Below, one piece after another: positions 9,160-18,402 of a stretch of DNA of 64,000 nt. The notes under the pieces were generated by a model. That model ran no database searches. It was not told the origin of the DNA and worked only from the letters and a program-made list of their open reading frames with translations. The position numbers and the translations under genes are program-made. Origin of the DNA: Pedobacter changchengzhani (GTDB lineage Bacteria > Bacteroidota > Bacteroidia > Sphingobacteriales > Sphingobacteriaceae). The stretch is taken from NCBI RefSeq assembly GCF_004354365.1, contig NZ_SJCY01000004.1:310001-374000 (forward strand), read 5' to 3'. Position 1 is the stretch's first letter. Every line of letters starts with the position of its first letter.

Positions 9160-9729
9160 ATGAAAAGTATCTACTTAATGCTCTCGTTGTGCTTTGCAGT
9201 TCTAATTGTAGCTGCACAGAATGTTAAACCATACCTTGCTATCGTCAGATCGAGTAATTCGGTAAATAGGGGAGTGCTGTATAAATTGGCTTCTACTGGC
9301 ATCATTATTTCAGTTGGTAATGAATTCCTGTCGATCCCATACACCGAATTAAAATCGATTAAGATTAGAGTTCCAAAAAAAGATTATGAAATAACTCAAT
9401 TTGTAACTTACGATCCGTGGTCTGATAACAACTTTGAACTCAATGCAAATGGTATAAAAGTTAGAAAATGGGGCGCAAAAGACCCTACTTTAGGCGAGGA
9501 AATTGGAGTCCATGTGATTTCTACCTTAGTTAACACAACAGCGAATGTACTTGCAATTCCAATTCATGCTATTAACCCTAAAATAGCAAATTTTAAAATA
9601 AACGGTAAATTAACTCGGTTTAATCAATTTTTTAATGAATTGAATTATTTTTCAATTTACTACCAATCGACCCCAAATAACAACGATTTAGGGAAATTCA
9701 AGGCAATTTCTGCCGACTTTAAACCGTAG
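9160..9729 (+). CDS. Secreted hypothetical protein
   Basis: A 189-residue protein with an N-terminal signal peptide ('MKSIYLMLSLCFAVLIVAAQ'), so it is probably periplasmic or surface-exposed. The mature part is beta-rich with 'GVLYKLASTGIIISVGNEFLSIPY' near residue 40, which resembles the small beta-strand repeats of Bacteroidota secreted proteins without a named family. Its last 11 bases overlap the end of the convergent antiporter gene. No function can be assigned. Confidence 0.75.
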   Translation: MKSIYLMLSLCFAVLIVAAQNVKPYLAIVRSSNSVNRGVLYKLASTGIIISVGNEFLSIPYTELKSIKIRVPKKDYEITQFVTYDPWSDNNFELNANGIKVRKWGAKDPTLGEEIGVHVISTLVNTTANVLAIPIHAINPKIANFKINGKLTRFNQFFNELNYFSIYYQSTPNNNDLGKFKAISADFKP

Positions 9730-10909
9730 CTACCTCTTCCTTCTTTCCTTTGCTAAGGGTAATGCCTAAAGTCATAATAATACTTGTACCCAAAACAACC
9801 AAAAATAAAAATGATGGGCCAATTTGTTCCATTTTAAGAGATTCGGGAAGGTTGAAATAGAGCAAAATGCTGATTAACCCTCGTGGCGCAATGTAAAGTA
9901 TCGGTGTTAAGGCACCTTTCTTTAACGCTTTCAAAAGCCCAAACCTAATTGCGAAAATTGCAACCAAAATGAAAACTCCATTTGCAATGATGATAGGATC
10001 ATTTAGCTTGGTAATGTCCATTGTAAACCCAAATATCACAAAGAAAAAAGTACGCAATATAAATGCACTCTCTGCTGATAGCTGGTAAAGTTGTGATAAA
10101 TCTGTTGATAAATTTTTATAAATAAACACACTTCTAAACCAGGCATTCTTAATATTATCAACATTATTTAAAAATAAGCCAGTACTTAAAATTAAAACTA
10201 ATGAGGAGAGGTGGTAAGATTGCCCTATTGCATAAACTAATATTAAAATCGAAATAATTAAAAAGAATTTGATGTTATGCACCAATTTTCCCATAATAAA
10301 AATTAGAATAATACAAGCTACCGCAGAAAGTATGAGAATGAGCGAAGTACTAAATGCCAAACCAAGAAATGAAGATGGTGTTAGCGTGCTATTAGTGATA
10401 ACGAAATTGAAAGTTACAATGCCAAGAATATCAGAAAAAGAGGATTCGTAAATCACAAACTCTTTATCATCTTTGTTTAATGCTGCTGCCGAGGGTATTG
10501 CAATTGCAGAACTAATTACGCTGAAAGGAATGGCATTTGCAATGCACGTATATAAATCTTTGTGCGAGATTTGATAAATTACAAAGGTAATAACGGTTGT
10601 TGTGGCGATTAAAATTAATAGCGCACTTAAAAAAGCCGTTTTTATCAACTTATTCTTCTCCTTATCGTATTTCAGCTCTAACGATCCTTCAAAAACAATC
10701 ATGATTAAGCCAACAGTGCCTAAAGTGGGTAATATTGCTAAAAAGTTGATGGTTGGTATTTTTAAATAATCAACTAAAAAATGCAAACCTATACCCAGCA
10801 GTAGCAACAGCAAAACTGAAGGTATTTTCGTTTTAGTTGCAACCAAATCGAATAGGTATGAGAAAATTACTAGCCCACTTAAAATGATCAGAATGGTGTA
10901 AGTTGTCAT
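9719..10909 (-). CDS. Cation:proton antiporter (CPA1/NhaP-like)
   Basis: A 396-residue inner-membrane protein with about 12 hydrophobic segments and the layout of the sodium/hydrogen exchanger family, which trades cytoplasmic Na+ or K+ for H+. The conserved unwound-helix region reads 'ESSFSDILGIVTFN' (near 155); the usual Asn-Asp pair is Ser-Asp here, so ion selectivity is uncertain. The C-terminal helix contains 'APRGLISILLYF', a strong family mark with the conserved Arg. There is no cytoplasmic regulatory domain. It converges on the secreted protein gene with an 11-base overlap. Confidence 0.88.
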   Translation of the reverse strand: MTTYTILIILSGLVIFSYLFDLVATKTKIPSVLLLLLLGIGLHFLVDYLKIPTINFLAILPTLGTVGLIMIVFEGSLELKYDKEKNKLIKTAFLSALLILIATTTVITFVIYQISHKDLYTCIANAIPFSVISSAIAIPSAAALNKDDKEFVIYESSFSDILGIVTFNFVITNSTLTPSSFLGLAFSTSLILILSAVACIILIFIMGKLVHNIKFFLIISILILVYAIGQSYHLSSLVLILSTGLFLNNVDNIKNAWFRSVFIYKNLSTDLSQLYQLSAESAFILRTFFFVIFGFTMDITKLNDPIIIANGVFILVAIFAIRFGLLKALKKGALTPILYIAPRGLISILLYFNLPESLKMEQIGPSFLFLVVLGTSIIMTLGITLSKGKKEEVATV

Positions 10910-10970
10910 GTTTTTTAAAAAAGATTAAGTTTTAAAATTGCATAAACATTTTTAAAAATTATGTTTTTAT

Positions 10971-11498
10971 TTATAATTCCGATTTTAGAAATAGTGCTTT
11001 AAGTTCATTAGCGTCTTGGGGGCGCATTTTTCCGCCCAAAACTAAGCGCAATTGTCGCCTGCGTAAAGCACCATCAAAAAGATCAGTTTCTTCTTTCGAT
11101 TCTGGTATTACTTCAGGCACTGGAATGGTTTTTCCGTTTTCATCCAAAGCTACAAAAGTATAATAAGCCTCGTTGCTTTTCTGGCGTTCGCCACTTGGAA
11201 TGTTCTCTGCCCAAACATCCAACCGAACCTCTACGGAGGTGTTAAAAGCCCTGGTCACTTTTGCTTCAATGGTAATTACATCACCAAGTTTAATGGGTTG
11301 CTTAAAAGAAACATTATCTACAGAAGCAGTCACCACGATTCTGTTGCAATGCTTTTGAGCGGAAATAGCTGCTGCGATATCCATCCAATGCAATAACCGC
11401 CCGCCCATTAAATTATTGAGTGTATTGGTATCGTTTGGCAAAACCAATTCGTTCATAATGGTTGCACTCTCTTTAGCAAATTTCTTTTTCAAAATCAT
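10971..11498 (-). CDS. Acyl-CoA thioesterase, hotdog fold (YciA/BACH type)
   Basis: A 175-residue thioesterase that hydrolyses acyl-CoA to free acid and CoA. Family marks are 'NELVLPNDTNTLNNLMGGRLLHWMDIAAAISA' in the N-terminal half, holding the catalytic Asn and Asp of the hotdog helix, and 'TASVDNVSFKQPIKLGDVI' after it. The start at 11498 fits the family N-terminus better than the in-frame start at 11519. The gene is single; the downstream antiporter gene starts 61 bases later on the same strand and may be co-transcribed. Confidence 0.9.
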   Translation of the reverse strand: MILKKKFAKESATIMNELVLPNDTNTLNNLMGGRLLHWMDIAAAISAQKHCNRIVVTASVDNVSFKQPIKLGDVITIEAKVTRAFNTSVEVRLDVWAENIPSGERQKSNEAYYTFVALDENGKTIPVPEVIPESKEETDLFDGALRRRQLRLVLGGKMRPQDANELKALFLKSEL

Positions 11499-11691
11499 AA
11501 TTATGCGCAAATTAATCAAAAGTTTTAGTACTGGGTTTCATTATTGGTTTAAAAATAAGTTTGTAGCATTCATTTTATACAAAAAATTAAAATATTAAAA
11601 ATAGTTGTAAATCTTTCCTGTTAAAAATTAGGTACTTAGCTAAATGTTTTGGTTTTTTTTAAATAAAAAGTTAAAAATAGGTGCATTACTT

Positions 11692-11721
11692 TTTGATAAT
11701 TGATTCTAAGTTCTATCTTTG
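11692..11721 (+). promoter_or_regulatory. Promoter of tRNA-Leu
   Basis: TTTG at 11692-11695 and TATCTTTG at 11714-11721 are separated by 18 bases, a full Bacteroidota promoter. It ends 22 bases before the mature tRNA. Confidence 0.75.
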
Positions 11722-11743
11722 CAATCCAATTTAAATCCTAACT

Positions 11744-11825
11744 GCGGATGTGGCGTAATTGGTAGCCGCACCAGACTTAGGATCTGGCGCTTCACGGCGT
11801 GGGGGTTCGAGTCCCTTCATCCGCA
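11744..11825 (+). tRNA. tRNA-Leu (anticodon UAG)
   Basis: A class II tRNA. The acceptor stem GCGGATG (11744-11750) pairs with CATCCGC (11818-11824), followed by discriminator A. The anticodon stem CCAGA/TCTGG carries the loop CTTAGGA with anticodon TAG at 11778-11780. A long variable arm and a TTCGAGT T-loop are present. CCA is not encoded. Confidence 0.97.
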
Positions 11826-11836
11826 CAATTATGAAG

Positions 11837-11870
11837 CCGTTTCGATTTTAATCGAAACGGTTTTGTTTTT
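11837..11870 (+). terminator. Terminator of tRNA-Leu
   Basis: A 10-bp stem CCGTTTCGAT/ATCGAAACGG with a 4-base loop is followed by TTTTGTTTTT, twelve bases after the tRNA. Confidence 0.85.
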
Positions 11871-11922
11871 AAAAGACGTTGATAAAAAATTAATATAAAT
11901 CGATGTGCCGTTTGGGATCAGT

Positions 11923-11950
11923 CTCAAATCTCATGTCTCATATCTTATAG
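11923..11950. repeat. Short heptad array (CTCANNN type)
   Basis: Four heptamers in a row: CTCAAAT, CTCATGT, CTCATAT, CTTATAG. It is the same repeat class as at 26410-26486 and 39917-39965 and ends five bases before the tig start codon. Confidence 0.6.
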
Positions 11951-11955
11951 CTAAA

Positions 11956-13305
11956 ATGAATATTACACAGGAAAAAACCGGCAACTTAACTGCTGTTGTA
12001 AAAATCAAAATCGCACCTACAGATTATTCCGAAAAAATCGAAAAGGCAATTAAGGATCAAGCTAAAAAAGCACAACTACCCGGCTTTCGTAAAGGAATGG
12101 TGCCTGCTGCACACATTAAAAGAATGTATGGTAAAAGTATTTTGGTTGAAGAAATCAACACGTTATTGAGTGATTCTTTATCTAACTACATCGCCGAACA
12201 AAAATTAGAAATTTTAGGTCAGCCCTTACCGTTGTTGGATAACGCAAAAGATTTTAAGTGGGACAATACCGATGAATTTGAATTTGATTACGAACTTGGT
12301 TTAGCACCATCGTTTGATGTAAATATATCTTCTAAAGATAAGTTTACGCAATATGTAATTAAGGCAGATGAGGAAACTTTAGATAAAAGAATAAAAAGCA
12401 TTCGCCGCAGTTACGGTAAAATGAGTAATCCAGAAGTATCTGAAGAAAGTGATGTGCTTTACGCATCAGCTACCCAAGTTAATGCAGATGGTACCGACGT
12501 GGAAGGTGGTATTTCGAGCACTGCTACGCTCCGTTTAGATTTAGTAAAAGATAAAGCGATTGCAAAAACCTTAACGGGATTAAAGAAAGACGACGAAGTT
12601 ACCATAGATATTAAAAAGGCTTTTGATGATGTAGCGGTGGTGGCGAAAGCATTAAATATTCCTGAAGAGGATGTTGCTGCAATAACTGATCAATTTAAGG
12701 TTGTGGTTAAAAATGTAAATCGCTTAGAAGAGTCAGACCTAAACCAAGAATTTTACGATAAAATTTTTAGAGCAGGTTTAGTAACTGACGAAGCTGGTTT
12801 TAAAGCAAAAATTACGGAAGAAGTAGAAGATATTTTTACGCAAGATGCAGATCGTAAGCTATCAAATGATATTTATGAGCAGTTGCTGAGCAATCATAAA
12901 TTAGAGTTGCCTGATGAATTTTTACGCCGTTGGTTAAAAGCAACAAACGAAAAATTATCGGATGAAGAATTGGCAGAAGGTTATGATGATTTTGCTAAAA
13001 ACCTTAAATGGACTTTGATTGAGAATAAAATTATGAAAGACAACAACATTGAAATAAAATATGAAGATGTTGTAAAGGCTGCTAAAGCAAAATTAGACGC
13101 ACAGTTTAAAATGTACAGCCCTAGTCCGCTTCCCGAAGATCAGTTGGCACAGTATGCTGGCCAATTTTTACAAGAGAAAGAAAATGCTAACCGTATGTTT
13201 GAAGAAGTAAAAGCACTTAAAACTTTCGAGCAAATCAAATCTGTTGTTACTTTAGATCAGAAAGATATCGATTACGATAAGTTTGTAGCCTTAACAACTG
13301 GGTAA
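11956..13305 (+). CDS. tig: Trigger factor
   Basis: A 449-residue ribosome-associated chaperone. The N-terminal ribosome-binding domain shows the signature variant 'LPGFRKGMVPAAHIKRMYG' near residue 43. The middle region, where other phyla have an FKBP-type prolyl isomerase domain, is poorly conserved, as is usual in Bacteroidota. The C-terminal helical arms follow to the end. The start at 11956 gives the normal N-terminus 'MNITQEKTGN'; an in-frame start at 11905 would read through the heptad repeat and was rejected. It precedes clpP and clpX as in many bacteria, but a terminator separates it from clpP. Confidence 0.95.
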   Translation: MNITQEKTGNLTAVVKIKIAPTDYSEKIEKAIKDQAKKAQLPGFRKGMVPAAHIKRMYGKSILVEEINTLLSDSLSNYIAEQKLEILGQPLPLLDNAKDFKWDNTDEFEFDYELGLAPSFDVNISSKDKFTQYVIKADEETLDKRIKSIRRSYGKMSNPEVSEESDVLYASATQVNADGTDVEGGISSTATLRLDLVKDKAIAKTLTGLKKDDEVTIDIKKAFDDVAVVAKALNIPEEDVAAITDQFKVVVKNVNRLEESDLNQEFYDKIFRAGLVTDEAGFKAKITEEVEDIFTQDADRKLSNDIYEQLLSNHKLELPDEFLRRWLKATNEKLSDEELAEGYDDFAKNLKWTLIENKIMKDNNIEIKYEDVVKAAKAKLDAQFKMYSPSPLPEDQLAQYAGQFLQEKENANRMFEEVKALKTFEQIKSVVTLDQKDIDYDKFVALTTG

Positions 13306-13347
13306 TCTCCACTGACCAATTGTCAGTTTATTAAAGAAACCTTTAAA

Positions 13348-13377
13348 AGAGCAACTTATTAAGTTGCTCTTTTTTTA
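13348..13377 (+). terminator. Terminator of tig
   Basis: A perfect 10-bp stem AGAGCAACTT/AAGTTGCTCT with a 3-base loop and a run of seven T. Confidence 0.9.
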
Positions 13378-13591
13378 TTCTTCCGTATGTAAATTTTATG
13401 ACTCTTATGTCTATAATTTGCTCATTAATTGAGTATTGGCTTTTTTTTAGTGTTGAATTATGGAAAATTGCATTATATATCTAAATATTTCAATAAATTG
13501 GCACGGAAATTAACCATCATATCATAAAATTTTATTAAAATTATAGCTTGGTAATCCCGAAAAAGCTTACCATTCCTAATCAGAATATAAC

Positions 13592-14299
13592 ATGAATATA
13601 GATTCACAAGAGTTCAGAAAGTTTGCAGTTAAACATCAAGGTATTGGTGGCTTACACGTAGATAAATTTATTGCACAGGCGAATGTTAATCCACAAAGCA
13701 TGACGCCCTATATTATTGAAGAGCGCCAGTTAAATGTGGCTCAAATGGATGTGTTTTCAAGGTTGATGATGGACCGTATCATTTTTTTAGGTGATGCTAT
13801 TTACGATCAAAATGCTAACATTATCCAAGCACAATTGCTGTTTTTACAATCTGCAGATGCAGAAAGAGATATCCAAATTTATATTAATTCTCCGGGTGGC
13901 TCTGTTTACGCAGGTTTGGGAATTTATGACACCATGCAGTACATTCAGCCAGATGTGGCTACAATTTGTACTGGTATTGCCGCATCTATGGGCGCTGTTT
14001 TATTGGTAGCTGGTGCAAAAGGCAAACGTGCTGCATTGCCTCACTCTCGCGTAATGATTCACCAACCTTCTGGTGGCGCGCAAGGTGTTGCCTCTGATAT
14101 GGAGATCAACTTGAGAGAAATGTTGAAATTGAAAAAAGAATTATACGATATCATTTCAGAGCATTCTGGTCAAACTTACGACTGGGTAGAGAAAGCCTCT
14201 GATCGCGATTACTGGATGACTGCTGGAGAAGCGAAGGGTTTTGGTATGGTTGATGAAGTTTTATCGAGAAACGCAAAAAAAGATGGCGAAGCAAAATAA
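13592..14299 (+). CDS. clpP: ATP-dependent Clp protease proteolytic subunit
   Basis: A 235-residue serine peptidase that forms the tetradecameric barrel degrading proteins unfolded by ClpX. The catalytic triad is visible at S132 ('GIAASMGA'), H157 ('VMIHQPSGG') and D206 ('DRDYWM'), with the same spacing as in the E. coli enzyme. The N-terminus is about 35 residues longer than E. coli mature ClpP and may be a propeptide or a Bacteroidota extension. Its last 17 bases overlap the clpX start, so the two are translated in a coupled way. Confidence 0.96.
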   Translation: MNIDSQEFRKFAVKHQGIGGLHVDKFIAQANVNPQSMTPYIIEERQLNVAQMDVFSRLMMDRIIFLGDAIYDQNANIIQAQLLFLQSADAERDIQIYINSPGGSVYAGLGIYDTMQYIQPDVATICTGIAASMGAVLLVAGAKGKRAALPHSRVMIHQPSGGAQGVASDMEINLREMLKLKKELYDIISEHSGQTYDWVEKASDRDYWMTAGEAKGFGMVDEVLSRNAKKDGEAK

Positions 14300-15521
14300 A
14301 GAATCCCGCTGTTCATTCTGTCATTCTGGCAAGCATGAAACGCTGATGTTAATTGAGGGTATGGACGCATTTATCTGTGATAAGTGTGTTACCCAAGCCA
14401 ATTTGTTGCTTGCCCAGGAATTGGGTTCAAAGAACACCAAAAATATACACGATGCAATTACATTGTTAAAACCACTTGAAATAAAAAATCATTTGGATCA
14501 ATATGTAATCGGTCAAGATGACGCTAAAAAGGTTTTGTCAGTAGCGGTTTACAATCACTACAAGCGTCTAAATCAAAAAATTGATAAGGACGAAATTGAG
14601 ATTGAAAAATCGAACATTATGCTGGTTGGCGAAACAGGCACGGGTAAAACGCTTTTGGCAAAAACCATTGCGAAAATTTTGCATGTTCCTTTTTGTATTT
14701 GTGACGCTACGGTTTTAACAGAAGCTGGTTATGTTGGCGAAGATGTAGAAAGTATTTTAACGCGTTTATTGCAGGCTGCCGATTATGATGTAAGTGCTGC
14801 GGAACGCGGAATTGTATATATTGATGAAGTGGATAAAGTAGCGCGTAAGAGCGATAATCCATCCATTACACGTGATGTTTCTGGCGAAGGTGTGCAACAG
14901 GCTTTACTTAAAATATTAGAAGGCACAGTGGTTAACGTTCCACCTCAGGGAGGTCGTAAACACCCTGATCAAAAAATGATACCTGTAAACACCAACAATA
15001 TTTTATTTATTTGTGGTGGTGCATTTGATGGTATTGAACGTAAAATAGCCAATCGTTTACGTACCCAAGCGGTAGGATATAAGGTAAAGAAAGACGAAAC
15101 GGTGTTAGATTTGAAAAATCTATACAAATACATTACTCCTCAAGATTTAAAATCATTCGGACTAATTCCCGAGTTAATTGGCCGTATTCCGGTATTGTCA
15201 CACTTAACGCCACTAAATAAAGAATCGCTGAGAAACATTTTAACAGAACCTAAAAATTCATTGGTAAAACAGTATATAAAACTGTTCGCTTATGAAGATG
15301 TTAAACTGGTATTTGATGATGATGTTTTAGATTATATTGTGGATAAAGCAATGGAATATAAGCTCGGTGCCCGTGGATTAAGGTCTATTTGCGAAGCCAT
15401 TATGCTAGATGCCATGTTTGATACGCCTACACAAACTGATGTAAAAGAATTGCATATCACTTTAGATTATGCAGTTCAAAAATTTGATAAGGCCAATTTT
15501 AAACAATTACAAGTGGCTTAA
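14283..15521 (+). CDS. clpX: ATP-dependent Clp protease ATP-binding subunit
   Basis: A 412-residue AAA+ unfoldase that delivers substrates to ClpP. The N-terminal C4 zinc finger has C10, C13, C32 and C35; Walker A GETGTGKT is at 116-123 and Walker B 'IVYIDEVDK' follows. The '[24 protein letters not shown]' region and '[10 protein letters not shown]' (the region of the IGF loop and sensor) are recognisable. The start at 14283, inside clpP, gives the standard zinc-finger N-terminus; 14241 would add unrelated residues. It is followed at once by a terminator. Confidence 0.96.
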   Translation: MAKQNKESRCSFCHSGKHETLMLIEGMDAFICDKCVTQANLLLAQELGSKNTKNIHDAITLLKPLEIKNHLDQYVIGQDDAKKVLSVAVYNHYKRLNQKIDKDEIEIEKSNIMLVGETGTGKTLLAKTIAKILHVPFCICDATVLTEAGYVGEDVESILTRLLQAADYDVSAAERGIVYIDEVDKVARKSDNPSITRDVSGEGVQQALLKILEGTVVNVPPQGGRKHPDQKMIPVNTNNILFICGGAFDGIERKIANRLRTQAVGYKVKKDETVLDLKNLYKYITPQDLKSFGLIPELIGRIPVLSHLTPLNKESLRNILTEPKNSLVKQYIKLFAYEDVKLVFDDDVLDYIVDKAMEYKLGARGLRSICEAIMLDAMFDTPTQTDVKELHITLDYAVQKFDKANFKQLQVA

Positions 15522-15557
15522 AAAAAACCTCTCGCTAATAACGAGAGGTTTTTTTTT
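15521..15557 (+). terminator. Terminator of clpP-clpX
   Basis: Stem CCTCTCG/CGAGAGG (15528-15534 with 15542-15548), extended by an A run before and a T run after, directly at the clpX stop codon. Confidence 0.92.
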
Positions 15558-15700
15558 GACTTACTCTTTTTACATCTAGTGCGCTGGAAAGATGTGAAAA
15601 CTATGAAAGTCGTAATTATAAACCTTATATATAGCATTTTGTGCATTAAAATTTGGTTAGGTCATAAATTTTTCTTAACTTATTTCAAGATTACAAATAT

Positions 15701-16564
15701 ATGAACGAGGAAAAAGACGTAAAAAAAGATGAAAAGCTTGCAGAGAAATCTAAAAAAAATAAAGAAGTTAATTCGGCTGTAAAGTCAGGTTTAAAATCAA
15801 AACAAGACATTGTTAATAATTGGTTGCCAAGGTATACCGGCAGATCGTTAGATCAATTTGGAGCGTATATTTTGTTAACTAACTTTAGTAAATATGTAAC
15901 CATGTTTTCGCAGTGGAATGATGATGCACCAATCATGGGGTTAGATAAACCGATGCAGAGCGTATCCGCAAACGGCATTACAATTATAAATTTTGGAATG
16001 GGAAGCCCACTTGCCGCTACCATGATGGATTTATTAACTGCTATTAAACCGAAAGCTGTATTGTTTTTAGGTAAATGTGGTGGCTTAAAAAAGAAAAACC
16101 AATTGGGCGATTTAATTTTGCCAATAGCCGCAATTAGGGGAGAGGGAACATCAAACGATTACCTCCCTGCAGAAGTACCTGCACTGCCTGCCTTTGCTTT
16201 ACAGAAAGCAATTTCTACAACGATTAGAGATCATGGTAGAGATTATTGGACAGGCACTTGTTATACCACAAATCGTAGAGTTTGGGAACACGATAAGGAT
16301 TTTAAAAAATACTTAAAAACATTGCGCGCAATGGCTGTTGATATGGAAACAGCAACTATTTTTACAACGGGTTTTGCCAATAAAATTCCAACAGGCGCAT
16401 TATTACTAGTTTCTGATCAACCTATGATACCCGAAGGCGTAAAAACCGCGGAAAGTGATAGTGCGATTACTGAGAAATATGTTGAAACACATTTAAGAAT
16501 TGGAATAGACTCTTTAAAGCAGTTGATTAATAATGGATTAACAGTTAAACATTTGTTGTTTTAA
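15701..16564 (+). CDS. amn: AMP nucleosidase
   Basis: A 287-residue nucleoside phosphorylase-fold enzyme that cleaves AMP to adenine and ribose 5-phosphate, adjusting adenylate pools. The core motifs are 'NFGMGSPLAATMMDLLTAIKP', 'FLGKCGGLKKKNQLGDLILP' and 'AVDMETATIFTTGF' (purine-binding Met-Glu region). It is the short form common in Bacteroidota; the E. coli enzyme is much longer because of an extra N-terminal domain. The first 40 residues are lysine-rich and low in complexity. It is a single gene with its own terminator. Confidence 0.9.
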   Translation: MNEEKDVKKDEKLAEKSKKNKEVNSAVKSGLKSKQDIVNNWLPRYTGRSLDQFGAYILLTNFSKYVTMFSQWNDDAPIMGLDKPMQSVSANGITIINFGMGSPLAATMMDLLTAIKPKAVLFLGKCGGLKKKNQLGDLILPIAAIRGEGTSNDYLPAEVPALPAFALQKAISTTIRDHGRDYWTGTCYTTNRRVWEHDKDFKKYLKTLRAMAVDMETATIFTTGFANKIPTGALLLVSDQPMIPEGVKTAESDSAITEKYVETHLRIGIDSLKQLINNGLTVKHLLF

Positions 16565-16590
16565 TCATTAGGTAGAGATTATAAGTCAGT

Positions 16591-16627
16591 AAACGGCAAT
16601 TACATCCACTGTAATTGCCGTTTTTTT
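16591..16627 (+). terminator. Terminator of amn
   Basis: A 13-bp stem (16591-16603 with 16611-16623), loop of seven, then a T run; 27 bases after the amn stop. Confidence 0.92.
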
Positions 16628-16693
16628 ATAATTGAAATTTTAATTGGCTCGTTGAGCTGAATTGTAATTTAGTGGTCTTTCTGTCGATTACGA

Positions 16694-16711
16694 TTCCCGC
16701 CTGCGCGGGAA
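16694..16711. repeat. REP-like GC-rich palindrome
   Basis: TTCCCGC-CTGC-GCGGGAA is a perfect 7-bp hairpin, GC-rich against AT-rich surroundings, in the intergenic region between amn and gap. There is no T run on either side, so it is probably a dispersed palindromic element, not a terminator. Nothing else is seen in 16628-16854. Confidence 0.55.
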
Positions 16712-16854
16712 GGACGGCTACAGATAATATTATGCTGCTGTTAAGTGTCAGAATCAACCATAAGATAGACTCTTTTTTAATTCACGTTAAGGTACTTCGA
16801 AAATCCAGCATAATGGATAGTCGATCTTTTTTATTAATAATTATCGAATGATGA

Positions 16855-18303
16855 TTAATAATAAGTTAACCTCACTACGTCAGCGAGTTTTTTGGCCAAC
16901 CGAATTACTTGTCTAGTATAGCCATATTCATTATCGTACCATGCGTACAGAACTACTGTTTTCCCATCTTTAGATAAAATTGTTGCAGGCCCATCGATAA
17001 TAGAGGCATGTGTATTGCCGATTAAATCGCTACTCACCAATTCGTTTGAGATGGAATATTCAATCTGTTCTGATAAATCTCCAAAAAGGGAAGCGTTTTT
17101 TAAAATATCCTTGATCGTTGCTAAATCTGTTTTTTTCTTAAGTGTTAAGTTTAAAATGGCTAAAGATACGTTTGGTGTGGGTACTCTAACCGCATTTCCT
17201 GTTAATTTGCCCGCTAATTTTGGTAAAACCGTAGAAACAGCTTTATCGGCTCCTGTTTCTGTAATTACTAAATTTAAGGCAGCCGAACGTCCACGACGAT
17301 ATTTTTTGTGGTAATTATCTAATAAATTTTGATCGTTTGTGTAGGAATGAATGGTTTCAATATGTCCTTTTTCAATTTCAAAAGCATCATCAATAAGTTT
17401 TAAAACCGGCGTAATCGCATTTGTGGTACACGAAGCATTTGAAAATATATTTTCTTTTTTGAAATCGAAATTATGCTCGTTAATGCCGGCCACAATATTC
17501 GGTACATCGCCTTTGGCTGGTGCAGTTAATAATACTTTTTGTGCGCCTTTGGCCTTTAAGTGCTTACTCAAAGTCTCTCGATCTCTATAAATACCCGTGT
17601 TGTCAATAATTAAGGCATCGTTAATATCGAAGGCAGTGTAATCAATATCTTCAGGATGATTTGCTTGGATAATGTAAACCGTTTGACCGTTAATAATCAA
17701 TGCTTTATTCTCGAAGTCTTCTATAATTGTACCATTGAAGTTTCCATGTACAGAGTCTGTTCGTAAAAGTTCTGCTCGTTTAGTAAGTTCGTGATCGCTG
17801 TACGATCTCGTTACGATTGCACGTAGCCTCAACTGTTCGCCTTTTCCGGCCTGTGCAACCAATTCTCGGGCTGCTAATCTGCCAATGCGACCAAAACCAT
17901 ACAACACAACATCTTTTGCTTTTAACTGCTTCTTGTCTTTGCCAATATGAGCAGATAATTTTGTGATTACAAAGTCGGACATTGATGCGAAAGTATTATT
18001 TTCGTCAAGCCACTCGGAAGTTAGTCTTCCAATATCTATTCTGGACGGCGCAAAATTGCATTTGGCAATAGTGTTCGCTAATTCTAAAGTTTCATAAATA
18101 GAAATGTCTTTACCGCTGATGGATCTTGCATATTGGTGGTGAGCCAAAATCTCACTGCTTCCAATATCGAACAAGGGTTTTCTAAATAAAACGAGTTCAA
18201 CAGAGCGATTAAACCAGAGATTACCGACTACATTGATAAGTTCAATAGCCTTTTTCTCTTTTTCAATCCAGCTCTGAAACTCAGTCTGGTATTTGTTTAA
18301 CAT
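16855..18303 (-). CDS. gap: Glyceraldehyde-3-phosphate dehydrogenase, long form
   Basis: A 482-residue GAPDH that oxidises glyceraldehyde 3-phosphate to 1,3-bisphosphoglycerate. The NAD-binding motif GFGRIGR is at 136-142 and the catalytic cysteine C292 lies in 'SNASCTTN'. A typical GAPDH is about 335 residues; this one has an N-terminal extension of about 130 residues ('WIEKEKKAIELINVVGNLW'...), helical and seen in a long-type GAPDH of Bacteroidota and some gammaproteobacteria. The coenzyme preference and physiological direction are uncertain. It follows the sigma factor gene on the same strand, but a terminator lies between. Confidence 0.93.
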   Translation of the reverse strand: MLNKYQTEFQSWIEKEKKAIELINVVGNLWFNRSVELVLFRKPLFDIGSSEILAHHQYARSISGKDISIYETLELANTIAKCNFAPSRIDIGRLTSEWLDENNTFASMSDFVITKLSAHIGKDKKQLKAKDVVLYGFGRIGRLAARELVAQAGKGEQLRLRAIVTRSYSDHELTKRAELLRTDSVHGNFNGTIIEDFENKALIINGQTVYIIQANHPEDIDYTAFDINDALIIDNTGIYRDRETLSKHLKAKGAQKVLLTAPAKGDVPNIVAGINEHNFDFKKENIFSNASCTTNAITPVLKLIDDAFEIEKGHIETIHSYTNDQNLLDNYHKKYRRGRSAALNLVITETGADKAVSTVLPKLAGKLTGNAVRVPTPNVSLAILNLTLKKKTDLATIKDILKNASLFGDLSEQIEYSISNELVSSDLIGNTHASIIDGPATILSKDGKTVVLYAWYDNEYGYTRQVIRLAKKLADVVRLTYY

Positions 18304-18332
18304 GAAATGAATAATTTGGTTAGAAATTGGGG

Positions 18333-18340
18333 CAAAAGTA
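18333..18340 (-). promoter_or_regulatory. -7 promoter element of gap
   Basis: The minus strand reads TACTTTTG, a full -7 match, 29 bases before the gap start. The rpoD terminator occupies the place where a -33 box would be, so the upstream element is not clear. Confidence 0.4.
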
Positions 18341-18372
18341 AAAAAAAAGATCGGATGCTATGTCCGATCTTT
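18341..18372 (-). terminator. Terminator of the sigma factor gene
   Basis: On the minus strand, a 10-bp stem AAAGATCGGA/TCCGATCTTT with a 7-base loop is followed by a long T run. It lies about 30 bases after the rpoD stop and separates it from gap. Confidence 0.9.
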
Positions 18373-18402
18373 CATTTATTAAAACAAATATGTTCTATAA
18401 TT

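Noticed and set aside
16829-16862. AT-rich inverted repeat at the gap stop codon as a terminator
   Set aside because: The stem is only A-T pairs with mismatches and overlaps the coding end, so it is not convincing.
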